Assembly (NCBI RefSeq): GCF_000621745.1
Contig: NZ_JHXK01000019.1
Coordinates: forward strand, 96,645-160,644
From: Clostridium beijerinckii HUN142
GTDB lineage: Bacteria > Bacillota > Clostridia > Clostridiales > Clostridiaceae
Reading direction: 5' to 3'
DNA length: 64,000 nt
In this document: in pieces, positions 1-9,469 of the stretch
Layout: the number at the start of each line of letters is the position of its first letter
Numbering within the stretch: position 1 is the first letter of the stretch
Position numbers and translations under genes: made by a program
Notes under the pieces: model-generated
Databases searched by the model: none
What the model was told of the DNA's origin: nothing
The model's input: only the letters and a program-made list of their open reading frames with translations

Positions 1-677
1 ACAATTGGACAGGAATTCTCTATTATGATATCTTAGCGTTACGGGAAGGTGGAATAGGTGGAGTCAGTGATCCGCATGTAGGTGCTAATAAAAGTGATAC
101 AATATTAAAAGCTGCATATAGATTAAAGGAATTAGTAGATTCAAAAGCTTTTAACGAATCAAATATGGAGCTTACAAGAGATGAATCTGAGATCTTATTT
201 AAACAAGGAAAAATTCCTATGTATTATACAGGAAACTGGTTCATTGGTGAGATAGGGAATATGGATCCGTCTATAAAGGATAATGTAATCGTTAAGAAGT
301 TTCCGATAGTTAAAGAGGGAGAAGGGAATGATAAAGAATTTTTAGGTGGAGCAGTGGATCACTTAATGGTAAGTAATAATACAAAATATAAAAAAGAAGC
401 TGTTGATGCGGCAAAATTTATAGCTGAAAGAATATCAAAAAGATATTTTGAATTTGGTTCAGGGCTTCCAGCGTGGAAATATACTGATGATAAGAGCAAG
501 GTAAATAAATTATCCAAAGAATTAGAGACACTAACAGAGAATGCATCATATAGCTTATACGGAGATATTTACTTGGGAGAAGAAAAGGGAAACAAAGAGA
601 AGGAGCTAGTTAGTAAGCTATTCAAAGGACAAATAAGTCCTGAAGACTTCACAAAGGAAATGGTGAAAATAGAATGA
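1..677 (+). CDS. Sugar ABC transporter substrate-binding protein, C-terminal part (5' end outside window)
   Basis: The reading frame is open from the first bases of the window (codons start at position 3), so the gene begins upstream and only about 225 C-terminal residues are seen. The piece resembles the C-terminal lobe of family 1 extracellular solute-binding proteins: a segment ending in YYTGNWFIGEI, then a lobe with FLGGAVDHLMVSNNT and an AAKFIAERIS helix, the usual place where these proteins close over a sugar. It would be a lipoprotein on the outer face of the membrane that hands sugar to an ABC permease. It sits 15 bases before a YesM-type kinase, an arrangement in which the binding protein can also present ligand to the kinase. 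The N-terminus, lipobox and sugar specificity cannot be judged. The maltodextrin genes that follow suggest an oligosaccharide. Confidence 0.8.
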   Translation, partial: NWTGILYYDILALREGGIGGVSDPHVGANKSDTILKAAYRLKELVDSKAFNESNMELTRDESEILFKQGKIPMYYTGNWFIGEIGNMDPSIKDNVIVKKFPIVKEGEGNDKEFLGGAVDHLMVSNNTKYKKEAVDAAKFIAERISKRYFEFGSGLPAWKYTDDKSKVNKLSKELETLTENASYSLYGDIYLGEEKGNKEKELVSKLFKGQISPEDFTKEMVKIE

Positions 678-692
678 TGAGGATATGATTAA

Positions 693-2453
693 ATGTATAA
701 TAAATTTTTTATATTAAAGAATTTGAAGGATAAATATTTAAATTCAAAAATAAGTATAAAGATTATTGTATATTTTTCAATAATTTTTGTGCTTTCAACG
801 GTCATACTTACCTTTGCATATAAGAAAATAAATTCTATTTATAATATAGAGAAGATGAAACAAAGTTCGGTTGAGGTTTTGGAAAGTGCAGAAACTAATA
901 CGAGCATGATAATTGATAATGTTAATAACGTCTCAAAGATGATTATATCAAGTGACAATGTTCAAAATACATTAAAGAGAGTTCAGAAAGAAGGAAATTC
1001 CTATGATAATATTAGTAATTATCTGATACAATTCACTAATTTTAGCTCTAATATATCTTCGATATATATATTAGATAACTATGGCAATAAGTATTATTCT
1101 GAAAATGTCTTTTATAAAGATTTTCAGATGGATAAGATTAAAAATTCTGAATGGTATAATGAATTATTAGAGGGTAAGGGTAAATATATACTAAGATTAA
1201 ATGGCGGAGGATTTTTTGAGGGTTATGGTAATAATTATGTATCCCTAATAAGAGAAATAAATGATATAAATACTGGTGAAAAGATTGGTTTAATAATTAT
1301 AAACATGAACGAGAATGCATTCTATAATTTAAGTTTGAAACTAAATAACCAATATGGAACAAGATTGATTATAAAGAATGATAAAGGCGAATTGATAACA
1401 GGGTCAGAGGCTGATTCTAAAATACTAAGCAGAATAAAAAATTATAATGATTCTAAATCAAAAGTGTTCTTTTTAGAGGAAAGAATGGAAGATAAAGATT
1501 ATATAATATCAAATCTTAAAAATTCAGACTACAACTGGAATCTGATGACTGTAGCAGAATATAACGAATCTCCAGAGCAAACAAAGTATACTAATTATTT
1601 TCTTTTATGTTTCAGTATAATAAATTTTCTATTAATTATTATTGGATCTATAGTAATATCTAAATTTATAACAATGCCTTTAAAGAAACTTAGTGAATCA
1701 ATGAAGGGGATCCAAAGCGGAGAGTTTAATATTGTTAATATAAAAACGTATGATGATGAAGTAGGAGAATTAAAAAAAGGATATAACATTGCAATTTCTC
1801 AAATTAATTTGCTTTTGGATAAAATACGTAAAGATGAAAAGATAAAAAGACAAAATGAATTGAATTTATTAATGTCACAAATAAAGCCTCATTTTCTATA
1901 CAATACGTTTGATACTATTAATTCGTTAGCTCTACTCGGAAAAAATAAAACAATATATGAAATGATAAAAGCTTTAGGTAAGTTTTATAGAACGAGTTTG
2001 AATAATGGGAAAGATATTATTACTGTAAAAGAAGAAATAAATACGGTAAAAAGCTATCTAGTCATTCAGAATATAAGATATGAGGACATGTTTGAGGTTG
2101 AATATGATTTAGATCCACGATGCGACGATTTTAAGATAATAAAGTTAGTATTACAGCCGTTGGTTGAAAATGCTATTTATCATGGGATTAGAAGCAGCAA
2201 GGATAAAGGAAAGATAAGAATATCTACATCTCAAGATGAAGAAAAAGTCATATTAAATTTGGAAGATAATGGGAATGGTATGGAGGAATCACAAGTTAGA
2301 AATATAAACGAAAATAAAACTACTGGCATTGGAGTAAGAACTACAAAGGAAAGATTAAGCGTGTTCTATGGAGATGAGCACGAATTTATTGTTGAAAGTA
2401 AAAAAAATGTTGGTACTAGAATAACTATTAAGATGCCTAGAATTAAGAAATAG
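693..2453 (+). CDS. Sensor histidine kinase, YesM/LytS type
   Basis: Membrane kinase of 586 residues. A hydrophobic segment at about residues 24-44 and a second at about 302-325 enclose an extracellular sensor domain; a HAMP linker follows, then the His_kinase block NLLMSQIKPHFLYNTFD with His400 as the likely phosphorylated residue. The C-terminal ATPase domain has the N-box (QPLVENAIYHGI), the G1 box (LEDNGNGM) and TGIGVRTTKERL. This order is that of the YesM family, whose members sense carbohydrates and phosphorylate YesN-type AraC regulators. The cognate regulator follows after 44 bases. The upstream binding protein and the downstream maltodextrin operon suggest that the signal is an oligosaccharide; this is inference. 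Confidence 0.9.
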   Translation: MYNKFFILKNLKDKYLNSKISIKIIVYFSIIFVLSTVILTFAYKKINSIYNIEKMKQSSVEVLESAETNTSMIIDNVNNVSKMIISSDNVQNTLKRVQKEGNSYDNISNYLIQFTNFSSNISSIYILDNYGNKYYSENVFYKDFQMDKIKNSEWYNELLEGKGKYILRLNGGGFFEGYGNNYVSLIREINDINTGEKIGLIIINMNENAFYNLSLKLNNQYGTRLIIKNDKGELITGSEADSKILSRIKNYNDSKSKVFFLEERMEDKDYIISNLKNSDYNWNLMTVAEYNESPEQTKYTNYFLLCFSIINFLLIIIGSIVISKFITMPLKKLSESMKGIQSGEFNIVNIKTYDDEVGELKKGYNIAISQINLLLDKIRKDEKIKRQNELNLLMSQIKPHFLYNTFDTINSLALLGKNKTIYEMIKALGKFYRTSLNNGKDIITVKEEINTVKSYLVIQNIRYEDMFEVEYDLDPRCDDFKIIKLVLQPLVENAIYHGIRSSKDKGKIRISTSQDEEKVILNLEDNGNGMEESQVRNINENKTTGIGVRTTKERLSVFYGDEHEFIVESKKNVGTRITIKMPRIKK

Positions 2454-2497
2454 ATTAAGTTTTCTAACGAATATTCTAAAGGGAAGTGGATTAATTT

Positions 2498-3301
2498 ATG
2501 GATAACATTATAAAAGTTATGATAATTGATGACGAACATCTTATAAGGGATCTAATAAAAAATTGCATAGATTGGAATGAAATCGGCATGGAGATAGTCG
2601 CTGAAGCTTCTAATGCAGTTGAGGGATTAAATCTAATAAATAAAGAAAAGCCAGATATTATTTTAACAGATATAAATATGCCTGTAACAGATGGATTGGA
2701 TATGAGTAAAAGTATATTGGAAAGGTATCCAGATATAAAAGTTATTGTGATTACAGGTTACAATGAATTTGAATATGCTAAAAGAAGTATAAAGATTGGT
2801 GTGAATGATTTTATCCTTAAGCCTATAGATGAAGATGAATTAAGAAATTCAGTTTTAAAGCTAAAAGACGAGATTCAAGACGAATATTTAAAGAAAAAGG
2901 AATACAAGGATATTAAAGAAAAGATGGTTGTATACAACAATATAATAAATTTAAATGATTCTAATGAAACTGAGGACAAAAATTTAAGTATAGAACAAAT
3001 TAAAAAGTTTATAGTGAAAAATATATCTAATAGAGATTTATCTTTAAAACTGGTAGCTGAATATTTTTATGTTAATCCAAGTTACCTAAGCAGAATTTTT
3101 AAGGAAAAAACTGATGAAACTTTCTCGGAATATATTGTAAATACAAAAGTGAAAATAGTTACTGAAATGCTCAAGAACCCGAATGCGAAGGCTTATGAAA
3201 TCTCAAAAAAAATTGGTATCGATGATCCTAATTATTTTAGCAATTGGTTTAAGAAGTGTACTGGTTTATCAATTAAAGAATATAAAAAGCAAAAATCATG
3301 A
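2498..3301 (+). CDS. Response regulator with AraC output domain, YesN type
   Basis: 267 residues. An N-terminal receiver domain (acid pair at Asp11-Asp12, phosphoacceptor Asp58 in ILTDINMP, Lys near residue 108 in FILKPID) is joined to a C-terminal double helix-turn-helix AraC domain (KLVAEYFYVNPSYLSRIFK, then KIGIDDPNYFSNWFKK). It is the partner of the preceding kinase and probably activates sugar-transport genes. It is shorter than most YesN proteins, which are often 500 or more residues with a long middle region. The gene ends at a strong terminator shared with the opposing AraC gene. Confidence 0.9.
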   Translation: MDNIIKVMIIDDEHLIRDLIKNCIDWNEIGMEIVAEASNAVEGLNLINKEKPDIILTDINMPVTDGLDMSKSILERYPDIKVIVITGYNEFEYAKRSIKIGVNDFILKPIDEDELRNSVLKLKDEIQDEYLKKKEYKDIKEKMVVYNNIINLNDSNETEDKNLSIEQIKKFIVKNISNRDLSLKLVAEYFYVNPSYLSRIFKEKTDETFSEYIVNTKVKIVTEMLKNPNAKAYEISKKIGIDDPNYFSNWFKKCTGLSIKEYKKQKS

Positions 3302-3315
3302 ATACATAAACAAAG

Positions 3316-3359
3316 GTGTCTATTGATTAACGAGTATTTGTTAAGATAGACACTTTTTT
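3316..3359 (+). terminator. Intrinsic terminator, bidirectional
   Basis: GTGTCTA at 3316-3322 pairs with TAGACAC at 3347-3353, with further pairing inside, followed by a run of T to 3359. It lies between two convergent genes and can serve both. Confidence 0.85.
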
Positions 3360-3364
3360 ATTTA

Positions 3365-4045
3365 TTATTTATCTTTTGAATGATAGGTATTCCTGTACTC
3401 CATTGGAGCCATTCCCACTATACTTTTAAAGGCTTTTGAGAAGTTTCCTTGATCACAAAAGCTGAGTTGTGATGAAATTTCGAGGATTGTCTTATCGGTA
3501 TTTTTAAGTAAAGTTTTAGCCCTGTCTACTTTTATATTTTTAAAATAAGCCATTATTGATACACCCATGTTTTTCTTAAAGCACCTAGAGATATATCCGA
3601 CAGAAACCTTTAGTTCATTAGATATTTCATTGAGACTCAAGTGATCTTCCAAATGTATATATAAAAAGCCGATAACCTTATTTATAATAAAATTATCAGT
3701 TACTTCAACAAAATTAATTAATATATCTAAATATGATGTAGCAATATTAATTTCTAACCTTTGAAGGAGCTCTAAGTTATTTAATGTTTGAATTGTTCTA
3801 TAGTATTTATTATATAACGTATGTATAAATTGCTTGGATGTGCCTTGTTTAATTATTTCTCTAGCAAATATAACGTTCCAAATCATTAAATCATTCTTTT
3901 TAGTTGATATTGGAATAAATTCTTTATTCTCATCCTTATGTTTCTGCTCAATTATGTTAAGAATTGCCTGTTTATCTTTTTGTTCCAGCAAAAAGGCAAT
4001 TTCATTGCTAAAGAAATAACTATCAGAATCATATGCATCATACAT
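3365..4045 (-). CDS. AraC-family transcriptional regulator
   Basis: 226 residues. The C-terminal hundred residues hold the AraC DNA-binding domain: LSLNEISNELKVSVGYISRCFKK for the first helix-turn-helix and SQLSFCDQGNFSKAFKSIVG for the second. The N-terminal 120 residues are helical, with no recognisable sugar-binding cupin. Similar N-termini occur in AraC proteins encoded beside clostridial and streptococcal sugar operons. It is convergent with the YesN gene and divergent from the maltodextrin operon, so it may regulate that operon; the target is inferred from position only. An AAGGGGGA ribosome binding site precedes the ATG. Confidence 0.8.
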   Translation of the reverse strand: MYDAYDSDSYFFSNEIAFLLEQKDKQAILNIIEQKHKDENKEFIPISTKKNDLMIWNVIFAREIIKQGTSKQFIHTLYNKYYRTIQTLNNLELLQRLEINIATSYLDILINFVEVTDNFIINKVIGFLYIHLEDHLSLNEISNELKVSVGYISRCFKKNMGVSIMAYFKNIKVDRAKTLLKNTDKTILEISSQLSFCDQGNFSKAFKSIVGMAPMEYRNTYHSKDK

Positions 4046-4172
4046 GAAAATCCCCCTTAGTAAATGATAATTAAGTTTGTATATTAGTTAAATTATATAC
4101 TAATATATAGAAATTTGGATAGTTAAAAACAAAAAAGGTTAATTTAAAACCAATTATTAAATATAAAGTTGA

Positions 4173-4206
4173 TATAATAAACCTGTGAAGATTGCAATCG
4201 TTTAAC
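4173..4206 (+). promoter_or_regulatory. Promoter -10 and LacI/CcpA-like operator before the maltodextrin operon
   Basis: A TATAAT lies at 4173-4178, with no good -35 at 17 bases. Just downstream, at about 4191-4206, is TTGCAATCGTTTAACA, a dyad centred on CG that resembles the catabolite-responsive element TGNAANCGNNNNCA with the final CA shifted. Its place over the expected transcription start fits repression. It is a candidate only; a MalR-type LacI repressor is equally possible. Confidence 0.4.
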
Positions 4207-4245
4207 AATATGTCCTATTTTATACAATGATCTGGAGGGGTTAAG

Positions 4246-5469
4246 ATGCGTAAAAAATTGAAGATTATGACTATGTTAGTTGCAGGTATTTGTTTTACAT
4301 CAATGCTTGGCGGATGTGGAAAATCATCTCAAGGCTCAGCTGAAAAGGATAGTAAAGAAATAGTGGTTTGGTCATACTTAATGGATAATGAAGTTGAAGA
4401 ATTAAATAATATTGCTCAAGAATGGGCAAAAGAAAATGGAAAAAAGGTAAAAGTAGTTAAGGATAATTCCCCGTTTCAATCTTTTTTGCAAGCTGCAAAT
4501 TCATCAAAAGGTCCAGATTTAGTTTTTGGATTAACTCATAACAACTTAGGAACGTTTCATCAAGCTGGATTACTTGCAGAAGTTCCACAAGATTTTGCAA
4601 ACAGAGATGATTATGTAAATAGTGCTGTTTGGGATGCTGTATCTTATGATGGAAAGGCATATGGTGTTCCACTATCGATGGAAACTTATGCTTTATTCTA
4701 TAACAAAGATAAGGTTAAGGAAGTTCCGAAAACAATTGAAGATTTAGTAAGTCAAGCAAAAGCTTATGGCCCATCTGGATTTCAATTTTCAATGAATGAG
4801 TTTTATTATGGTGCGGCTTTTGTTCAATCCTATGGCGGGGATATATTTGGGGGAGACAAAGGAAGTTTAAAAGTTGATGACATAGGACTTGCAAATGATG
4901 GAGCAATAAAAGCTTATAAGTTTTTACAAGATTTAGTACAAAAGGATAAATTCATGCCAGCAGATATAACTGCTGATATAGCTAATAGTTCATTTAAATC
5001 AGGAAATGCAATATTTTATATAGGAGGACCTTGGGATATTAGTGGATTTAAAGATGCAGGTGTAAACTTTGGGGTAGTCAAGCTTCCGAAGATAAATGGA
5101 GAAGAAGCAAAAACTCTAATGGGATTGCAAGCCGGATTTGTAAGCAGTAAATCACCGATACAAGATGATGCATGGAAATTGATGAAGTATTTAGCCAATA
5201 ATTCAGGAGAAAGACTATATAAGATAGGAAATAGAATACCAGTACTTAAGACGGAATTAAATAAGGACCAAATAAAGAATAATGAATATACACAAGGGTT
5301 TATATCCCAAACAAATTCAGCAGTACCAATTCCTAATATACCAGAAATTGAATCCATATGGAAACCCATGGATAACATGTCAAGAATATTAAACGGAGAA
5401 GATCCAGCTACAGTGGCTAAAGACATAGAAAAAGCAGTTCAGGACAATATTAAAGCTAGTAACAATTAG
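4246..5469 (+). CDS. malE: Maltodextrin ABC transporter, substrate-binding lipoprotein (MalE/MdxE-like)
   Basis: 407 residues. A lipoprotein signal peptide ends in the lipobox SMLGGC, so the mature protein starts at Cys24. The body is a family 1 solute-binding fold with the MalE-like stretches VWSYLMDNEVEELNNIA, GPDLVFGLTHNN, YGVPLSMETYALFYNKD and GNAIFYIGGPWDI. It would bind maltose or maltodextrins outside the cell and deliver them to the two permeases encoded next. No transporter ATPase gene is present here, as in many Gram-positive sugar transporters that share an MsmX-type ATPase encoded elsewhere. A GGAGGGG ribosome binding site precedes the ATG, and a long hairpin follows the gene. Confidence 0.9.
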   Translation: MRKKLKIMTMLVAGICFTSMLGGCGKSSQGSAEKDSKEIVVWSYLMDNEVEELNNIAQEWAKENGKKVKVVKDNSPFQSFLQAANSSKGPDLVFGLTHNNLGTFHQAGLLAEVPQDFANRDDYVNSAVWDAVSYDGKAYGVPLSMETYALFYNKDKVKEVPKTIEDLVSQAKAYGPSGFQFSMNEFYYGAAFVQSYGGDIFGGDKGSLKVDDIGLANDGAIKAYKFLQDLVQKDKFMPADITADIANSSFKSGNAIFYIGGPWDISGFKDAGVNFGVVKLPKINGEEAKTLMGLQAGFVSSKSPIQDDAWKLMKYLANNSGERLYKIGNRIPVLKTELNKDQIKNNEYTQGFISQTNSAVPIPNIPEIESIWKPMDNMSRILNGEDPATVAKDIEKAVQDNIKASNN

Positions 5470-5482
5470 AATATTTAAAAGG

Positions 5483-5537
5483 TTCCAAGCGTTGGTTCTG
5501 AATTATATGAGTATTATTTTTAAAACTAAGCTTGGAA
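5483..5537 (+). other. Intercistronic hairpin between malE and malF
   Basis: TTCCAAGC at 5483-5490 pairs perfectly with GCTTGGAA at 5530-5537. After one bulged G, TTGGTT (5492-5497) pairs with AACTAA (5524-5529), leaving a 26-base loop. No U-run follows, so it is not a normal terminator. Such a stem after a binding-protein gene commonly protects the upstream message and raises its ratio over the permease genes. Confidence 0.7.
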
Positions 5538-5573
5538 TAATATACATCAAAACATTAAGGAGAGGGTGAGAAT

Positions 5574-6533
5574 ATGTTTAAAGCAAGAAAGGGTATTACA
5601 TTAAGAAATAGCATGCAGGGTTATAGATATCTTTCACCAGCTATAATAAGTATAGCTATATTAAGTGTATCACCAATGTTATATACAATATTCATAGCAT
5701 TCACTAATTATACATTAAAAAACCAGAATTTTGGTTATGGCACTGCTAGTGGATGGAAAATGGTTGGAATTTACCAGTTTCAACAGGTATTAGTGGGTCC
5801 CTTGAAAGACGAATTTTTTCCACTGCTTGGATGGACGTTGATTTTTACAATAGTGTCTACATTGGGTGCATTTGCCATTGGACTTATTTTTGCTATGGCA
5901 TTGTCAGATAAAAATATGAAAGAAGCGTTCATTTATAAAGGACTTTTAGTAATTCCATGGGCACTGCCTGGAGCAATAACAATAATTTCATTTAAAGGAT
6001 TATTTAACAGTCAATATGGAGCCATTAATAATATTTTGATGCAATTTCACTTAATTAATGATCCTATTTCATGGTTAACTACTCCAATAGCAGCTAGAGT
6101 CGCTGTTATCATAGTAAACTTATGGTTAGGGTTTCCTTATATGATGAATATTTGTATTGGTGCACTAACAGCAATACCAGATACTTATTATGAAGCGGCA
6201 AATATTGATGGAGCAAGCAGATGGCAAAAATTTAAAAAGATAACATTACCATCACTAGCAAGTGTCTCATATCCCCTTTTGATATCAAGTTTTGCATTTA
6301 ATTTTAATAATTTTAATGCTGCTTATTTATTAACTGAGGGAGGACCAGCAAAAGCAGGGTCATCTTTCGCTGGATGGACTGATATTATAGGTTCTGCAAC
6401 TTTTAAAATGTCAGTAGATAAAGGTAATTTTGGCCTTGGAGCAGCTATGTCTATACTATTATTTGTAATAATAGGTACATTATCACTTATTAATATGAAG
6501 ATTTCAGGACAATTTAAGGAGGTGGAAAATTGA
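5574..6533 (+). CDS. malF: Maltodextrin ABC transporter permease (MalF-like)
   Basis: 319 residues with six or more membrane segments. The inner-membrane permease signature (EAA loop) is YYEAANIDGASRWQKFKKITLPSL at about residues 203-226, where the shared ATPase docks. The GTASGWKMVGIYQFQQVL region is the short periplasmic-side loop typical of Gram-positive MalF proteins, which lack the large P2 loop of the enteric form. It pairs with the MalG-like permease encoded next; the genes overlap by four bases (ATGA), implying translational coupling. The ribosome binding site AAGGAGAGGG is strong. Confidence 0.9.
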   Translation: MFKARKGITLRNSMQGYRYLSPAIISIAILSVSPMLYTIFIAFTNYTLKNQNFGYGTASGWKMVGIYQFQQVLVGPLKDEFFPLLGWTLIFTIVSTLGAFAIGLIFAMALSDKNMKEAFIYKGLLVIPWALPGAITIISFKGLFNSQYGAINNILMQFHLINDPISWLTTPIAARVAVIIVNLWLGFPYMMNICIGALTAIPDTYYEAANIDGASRWQKFKKITLPSLASVSYPLLISSFAFNFNNFNAAYLLTEGGPAKAGSSFAGWTDIIGSATFKMSVDKGNFGLGAAMSILLFVIIGTLSLINMKISGQFKEVEN

Positions 6534-7435
6534 TGACAAAAGTTAATGTAAATACAGATAAACAATCTTTAGCGCTAGAAGAAAAACTAGTATATAAGAA
6601 GAGAATTACTAATACAGAAAGAATAGAGTTATGGGGAAAACGTATATTTTTAATAGCATCTATAATAATAATAATAATCCCTGTATTTGCTATAATATCA
6701 GCGTCACTTTCCACTGGGACAAGCTTTATGCAAAAAAATCTTATCCCATCGACTATAACTTTTGAAAATTACAAAAAGGCTTTAGATGATAATGTTGGAT
6801 TTATTAAATGGATGGTTAATACTACTTTTGTAGCAGTACTAGTATCGATTATTCAATTGGCAATGACGTTACCGGCGGCGTTTGCATTTTCTAGATTAAA
6901 ATTTATAGGTAGAAAAAAAGGCTTAATGCTACTGTTAATACTTCAAATGTTTCCTACAATAATGAGTGTACCAGCAATATTAGCAGTTGCATATAGATTG
7001 CCTTTTGGAATGGACAATTTGATATTCTTATCACTAGTACTTTGTGCTGGAAGTGCATATAATATCTGGCTTATGAAAGGATATATGGATGGCTTGCCTA
7101 AAGAATTAGATGAGGCAGCTAAGGTTGATGGTGCTACTGTATGGCAGGTATTTACCAAAATAATTTTACCATTAACTAAATCCATGTCGGTAGTAATATT
7201 TTTCTTCTCATTCATTGCTGTATATGGTGAATTCGTATTTTCAGCATCGCTACTTAAAGATAAGGATTTAAAAACATTAGTAATAGGTTTAAAGTCATTT
7301 ACAGCAGGGAAGTTAACAGATTGGCCAATGTATTCGGCTTGTTCTATAATGATTTCGGTTCCTCTTGCAATGCTTTTTGTAGCCATTCAAAAGTTTATTT
7401 CTAAAGGGTTAGTTTCAGGCGCAGTGAAAGAGTAG
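6530..7435 (+). CDS. malG: Maltodextrin ABC transporter permease (MalG-like)
   Basis: 301 residues. It has an N-terminal membrane segment after a charged tail, five more hydrophobic segments, and the EAA loop ELDEAAKVDGATVWQVFTKIILPL at about residues 194-217. It is the second permease half of the maltodextrin importer. It overlaps malF by four bases and is followed after 35 bases by the amylase gene, so binding protein, permeases and hydrolase form one operon. Two adjacent ATGs are possible starts; the first is used. Confidence 0.9.
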   Translation: MMTKVNVNTDKQSLALEEKLVYKKRITNTERIELWGKRIFLIASIIIIIIPVFAIISASLSTGTSFMQKNLIPSTITFENYKKALDDNVGFIKWMVNTTFVAVLVSIIQLAMTLPAAFAFSRLKFIGRKKGLMLLLILQMFPTIMSVPAILAVAYRLPFGMDNLIFLSLVLCAGSAYNIWLMKGYMDGLPKELDEAAKVDGATVWQVFTKIILPLTKSMSVVIFFFSFIAVYGEFVFSASLLKDKDLKTLVIGLKSFTAGKLTDWPMYSACSIMISVPLAMLFVAIQKFISKGLVSGAVKE

Positions 7436-7470
7436 AAAGTTCATAGGCATTATAGAGGAGGAATTTTAAA

Positions 7471-9201
7471 TTGAATAGACATGCAATATATCATATATTA
7501 GACACACCATATGCATATGCAAAAGATATTAATACATTATCAGTTACACTGAGAGCTGCTAAAAATGATATAAAAATATGCAATATACACTATAAAAGCA
7601 GATATGATTGGGAAAACAGCTTCAATATAAAAGAAATGAAAATTAAGGATAATAATAGTTTATTTGATTTTTTTTCAACAGATATATCCATAGAAAGAAA
7701 TAGGTACAGATATTTTTTCGAATTAATAGATAATAGAGGAGATAGATTCTTTTTAGATGAAAGAGGCCTTAGACGAAGGGAGGCAAGGAGAAAAGAAGCA
7801 ACAGCATTTCAATATCCATATATAGCGCGACCAGATGTATATAATGAAGAGAAATGGCTTCAGGAAGCTGTTGTTTACCAAATTTTTGTGGATCGTTTCT
7901 ACAATGGAGATACGAGTAATGATCCCCAAAATGTTGCAAAATGGGGAAGTGATGTGAATGAAGCATCAATGTTTGGTGGAGATATACAAGGAATAATTAA
8001 TAAGTTAGAGTATCTAGAAGACTTAGGCGTAAATTTATTATATTTAACTCCTATATTTAAATCATCTTCCAATCATAAATATAACACAGCAGATTATTAT
8101 GAAATTGATTCACAGTTTGGTGATTTAGAAAAAGTAAGAGAGTTGGTGAGAAAATGCCATGATAAAAATATAAAGATAGTTTTTGATGCAGTATTTAATC
8201 ACTCGGGTTCGGATTTTTTCGCATTTAAAGATATAATTTTTAATCAAGAAAAATCTAAGTATAAGGATTGGTATTTCATAGACAGTTTTCCAGTAAGCTT
8301 AGCAGAAGTGAACTATTATACTTTCGCTGATAATGTTGCAACAATGCCAAAGTTTAATACTAATAATGAGCAAGTAAAAAAGTATCTATTAGATGTTGCA
8401 AAATATTGGATAAATGAAATAGGAATAGATGGTTGGAGGCTTGATGTTTGTGATGAAGTTGATCATGCTTTTTGGAGGGAATTTAAAAAGGCTGTAAAAA
8501 GTATTAAAAAAGAGGCTATAATTATTGGAGAAATTATGCATGAAGCAAGTTCGTTCTTAAGAGGAGATCAGCTTGATGGGATTATGAATTATCCCTTTAA
8601 AGGTGCGTTGGTAGACTTTTTTGGAAATAGAACTATAGATGCACAAATGTTTAATGAGATTTTATCTATTAATAGGAATATTTATATGGATAGTATAACA
8701 AGACAAATGTGGAACTTGATTGGTAGCCACGATACACAGAGATTTTTAACTGAATGTCATGAGAAGGTTGAGCGAATGAAATTAGCAATTGCCTTTCAAT
8801 TCACATACATAGGGGTACCATATATATACTATGGAGATGAAGTGGGAGTAAATGGTGGTGAGGAACCCCAATCAAGAAAGTGTATGATATGGAAAGAGGA
8901 AAATCAAAATAATGAACTTCTTGATTTTTATAAAAAGTTTATTTCAATTCGAAAAGGTAATCAGATTCTTGTGTATGGATCATTCAAGATATTATATTGT
9001 GGAGGAAACAAGATAATCTTTGAAAGAGAATATAAAAATGAAAAAGTGATTGTAGCAATTAATAATGATTATGAAAGTTGTGGGGTTAATCTATCCATCA
9101 ATGCTGAAGTTCAAGACATTTTCACTTCGAAATCATTGTTCGTTGGAGAAAAAATACATTTGAATCCTATGGAGTTCAAAATATATAGAATAATTAAATA
9201 A
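7471..9201 (+). CDS. GH13 alpha-glucosidase/neopullulanase-like enzyme
   Basis: 576 residues, no signal peptide, so cytoplasmic. An N-terminal beta-sandwich domain of about 120 residues (CBM34-like, typical of neopullulanase and maltogenic amylase) precedes the GH13 barrel. All four conserved regions are seen: DAVFNH (I), GWRLDVCDE with the nucleophile Asp (II), IIGEIMHE with the acid/base Glu (III) and IGSHDTQRF with the transition-state Asp (IV). A short C-terminal beta domain follows. It would cut imported maltodextrins or cyclodextrins to glucose and maltose. The exact specificity among cyclomaltodextrinase, neopullulanase and maltogenic amylase cannot be told by eye. It starts at TTG after AGAGGAGG and is the last gene of the operon. 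Confidence 0.88.
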   Translation: MNRHAIYHILDTPYAYAKDINTLSVTLRAAKNDIKICNIHYKSRYDWENSFNIKEMKIKDNNSLFDFFSTDISIERNRYRYFFELIDNRGDRFFLDERGLRRREARRKEATAFQYPYIARPDVYNEEKWLQEAVVYQIFVDRFYNGDTSNDPQNVAKWGSDVNEASMFGGDIQGIINKLEYLEDLGVNLLYLTPIFKSSSNHKYNTADYYEIDSQFGDLEKVRELVRKCHDKNIKIVFDAVFNHSGSDFFAFKDIIFNQEKSKYKDWYFIDSFPVSLAEVNYYTFADNVATMPKFNTNNEQVKKYLLDVAKYWINEIGIDGWRLDVCDEVDHAFWREFKKAVKSIKKEAIIIGEIMHEASSFLRGDQLDGIMNYPFKGALVDFFGNRTIDAQMFNEILSINRNIYMDSITRQMWNLIGSHDTQRFLTECHEKVERMKLAIAFQFTYIGVPYIYYGDEVGVNGGEEPQSRKCMIWKEENQNNELLDFYKKFISIRKGNQILVYGSFKILYCGGNKIIFEREYKNEKVIVAINNDYESCGVNLSINAEVQDIFTSKSLFVGEKIHLNPMEFKIYRIIK

Positions 9202-9229
9202 AGCTATTTATAGAAAATGGGTTATTTGA

Positions 9230-9269
9230 GGTATATATCTATTAAGTAAAAAAGATATATACCTTTTTT
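9230..9269 (+). terminator. Intrinsic terminator of the maltodextrin operon
   Basis: GGTATATATCT (9230-9240) pairs perfectly with AGATATATACC (9253-9263), followed by six T. Confidence 0.9.
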
Positions 9270-9469
9270 GTTAAAAGTTTAATGATTAAACAATTCCTAA
9301 TGTTTTGTTTTTTCATATAAAGGAAGATATGTAGAACAAAATTTGAAGTGAAATAGCATCAGAATAAAAAAGTTAAAGTGACAGATAATAAAATAAGTTA
9401 TGAATGAGAAGTCTAAGTTTAATGCAGTTACGTATCTAAACAATAAAGCAAGAAAAAGGAGAATAAAGA

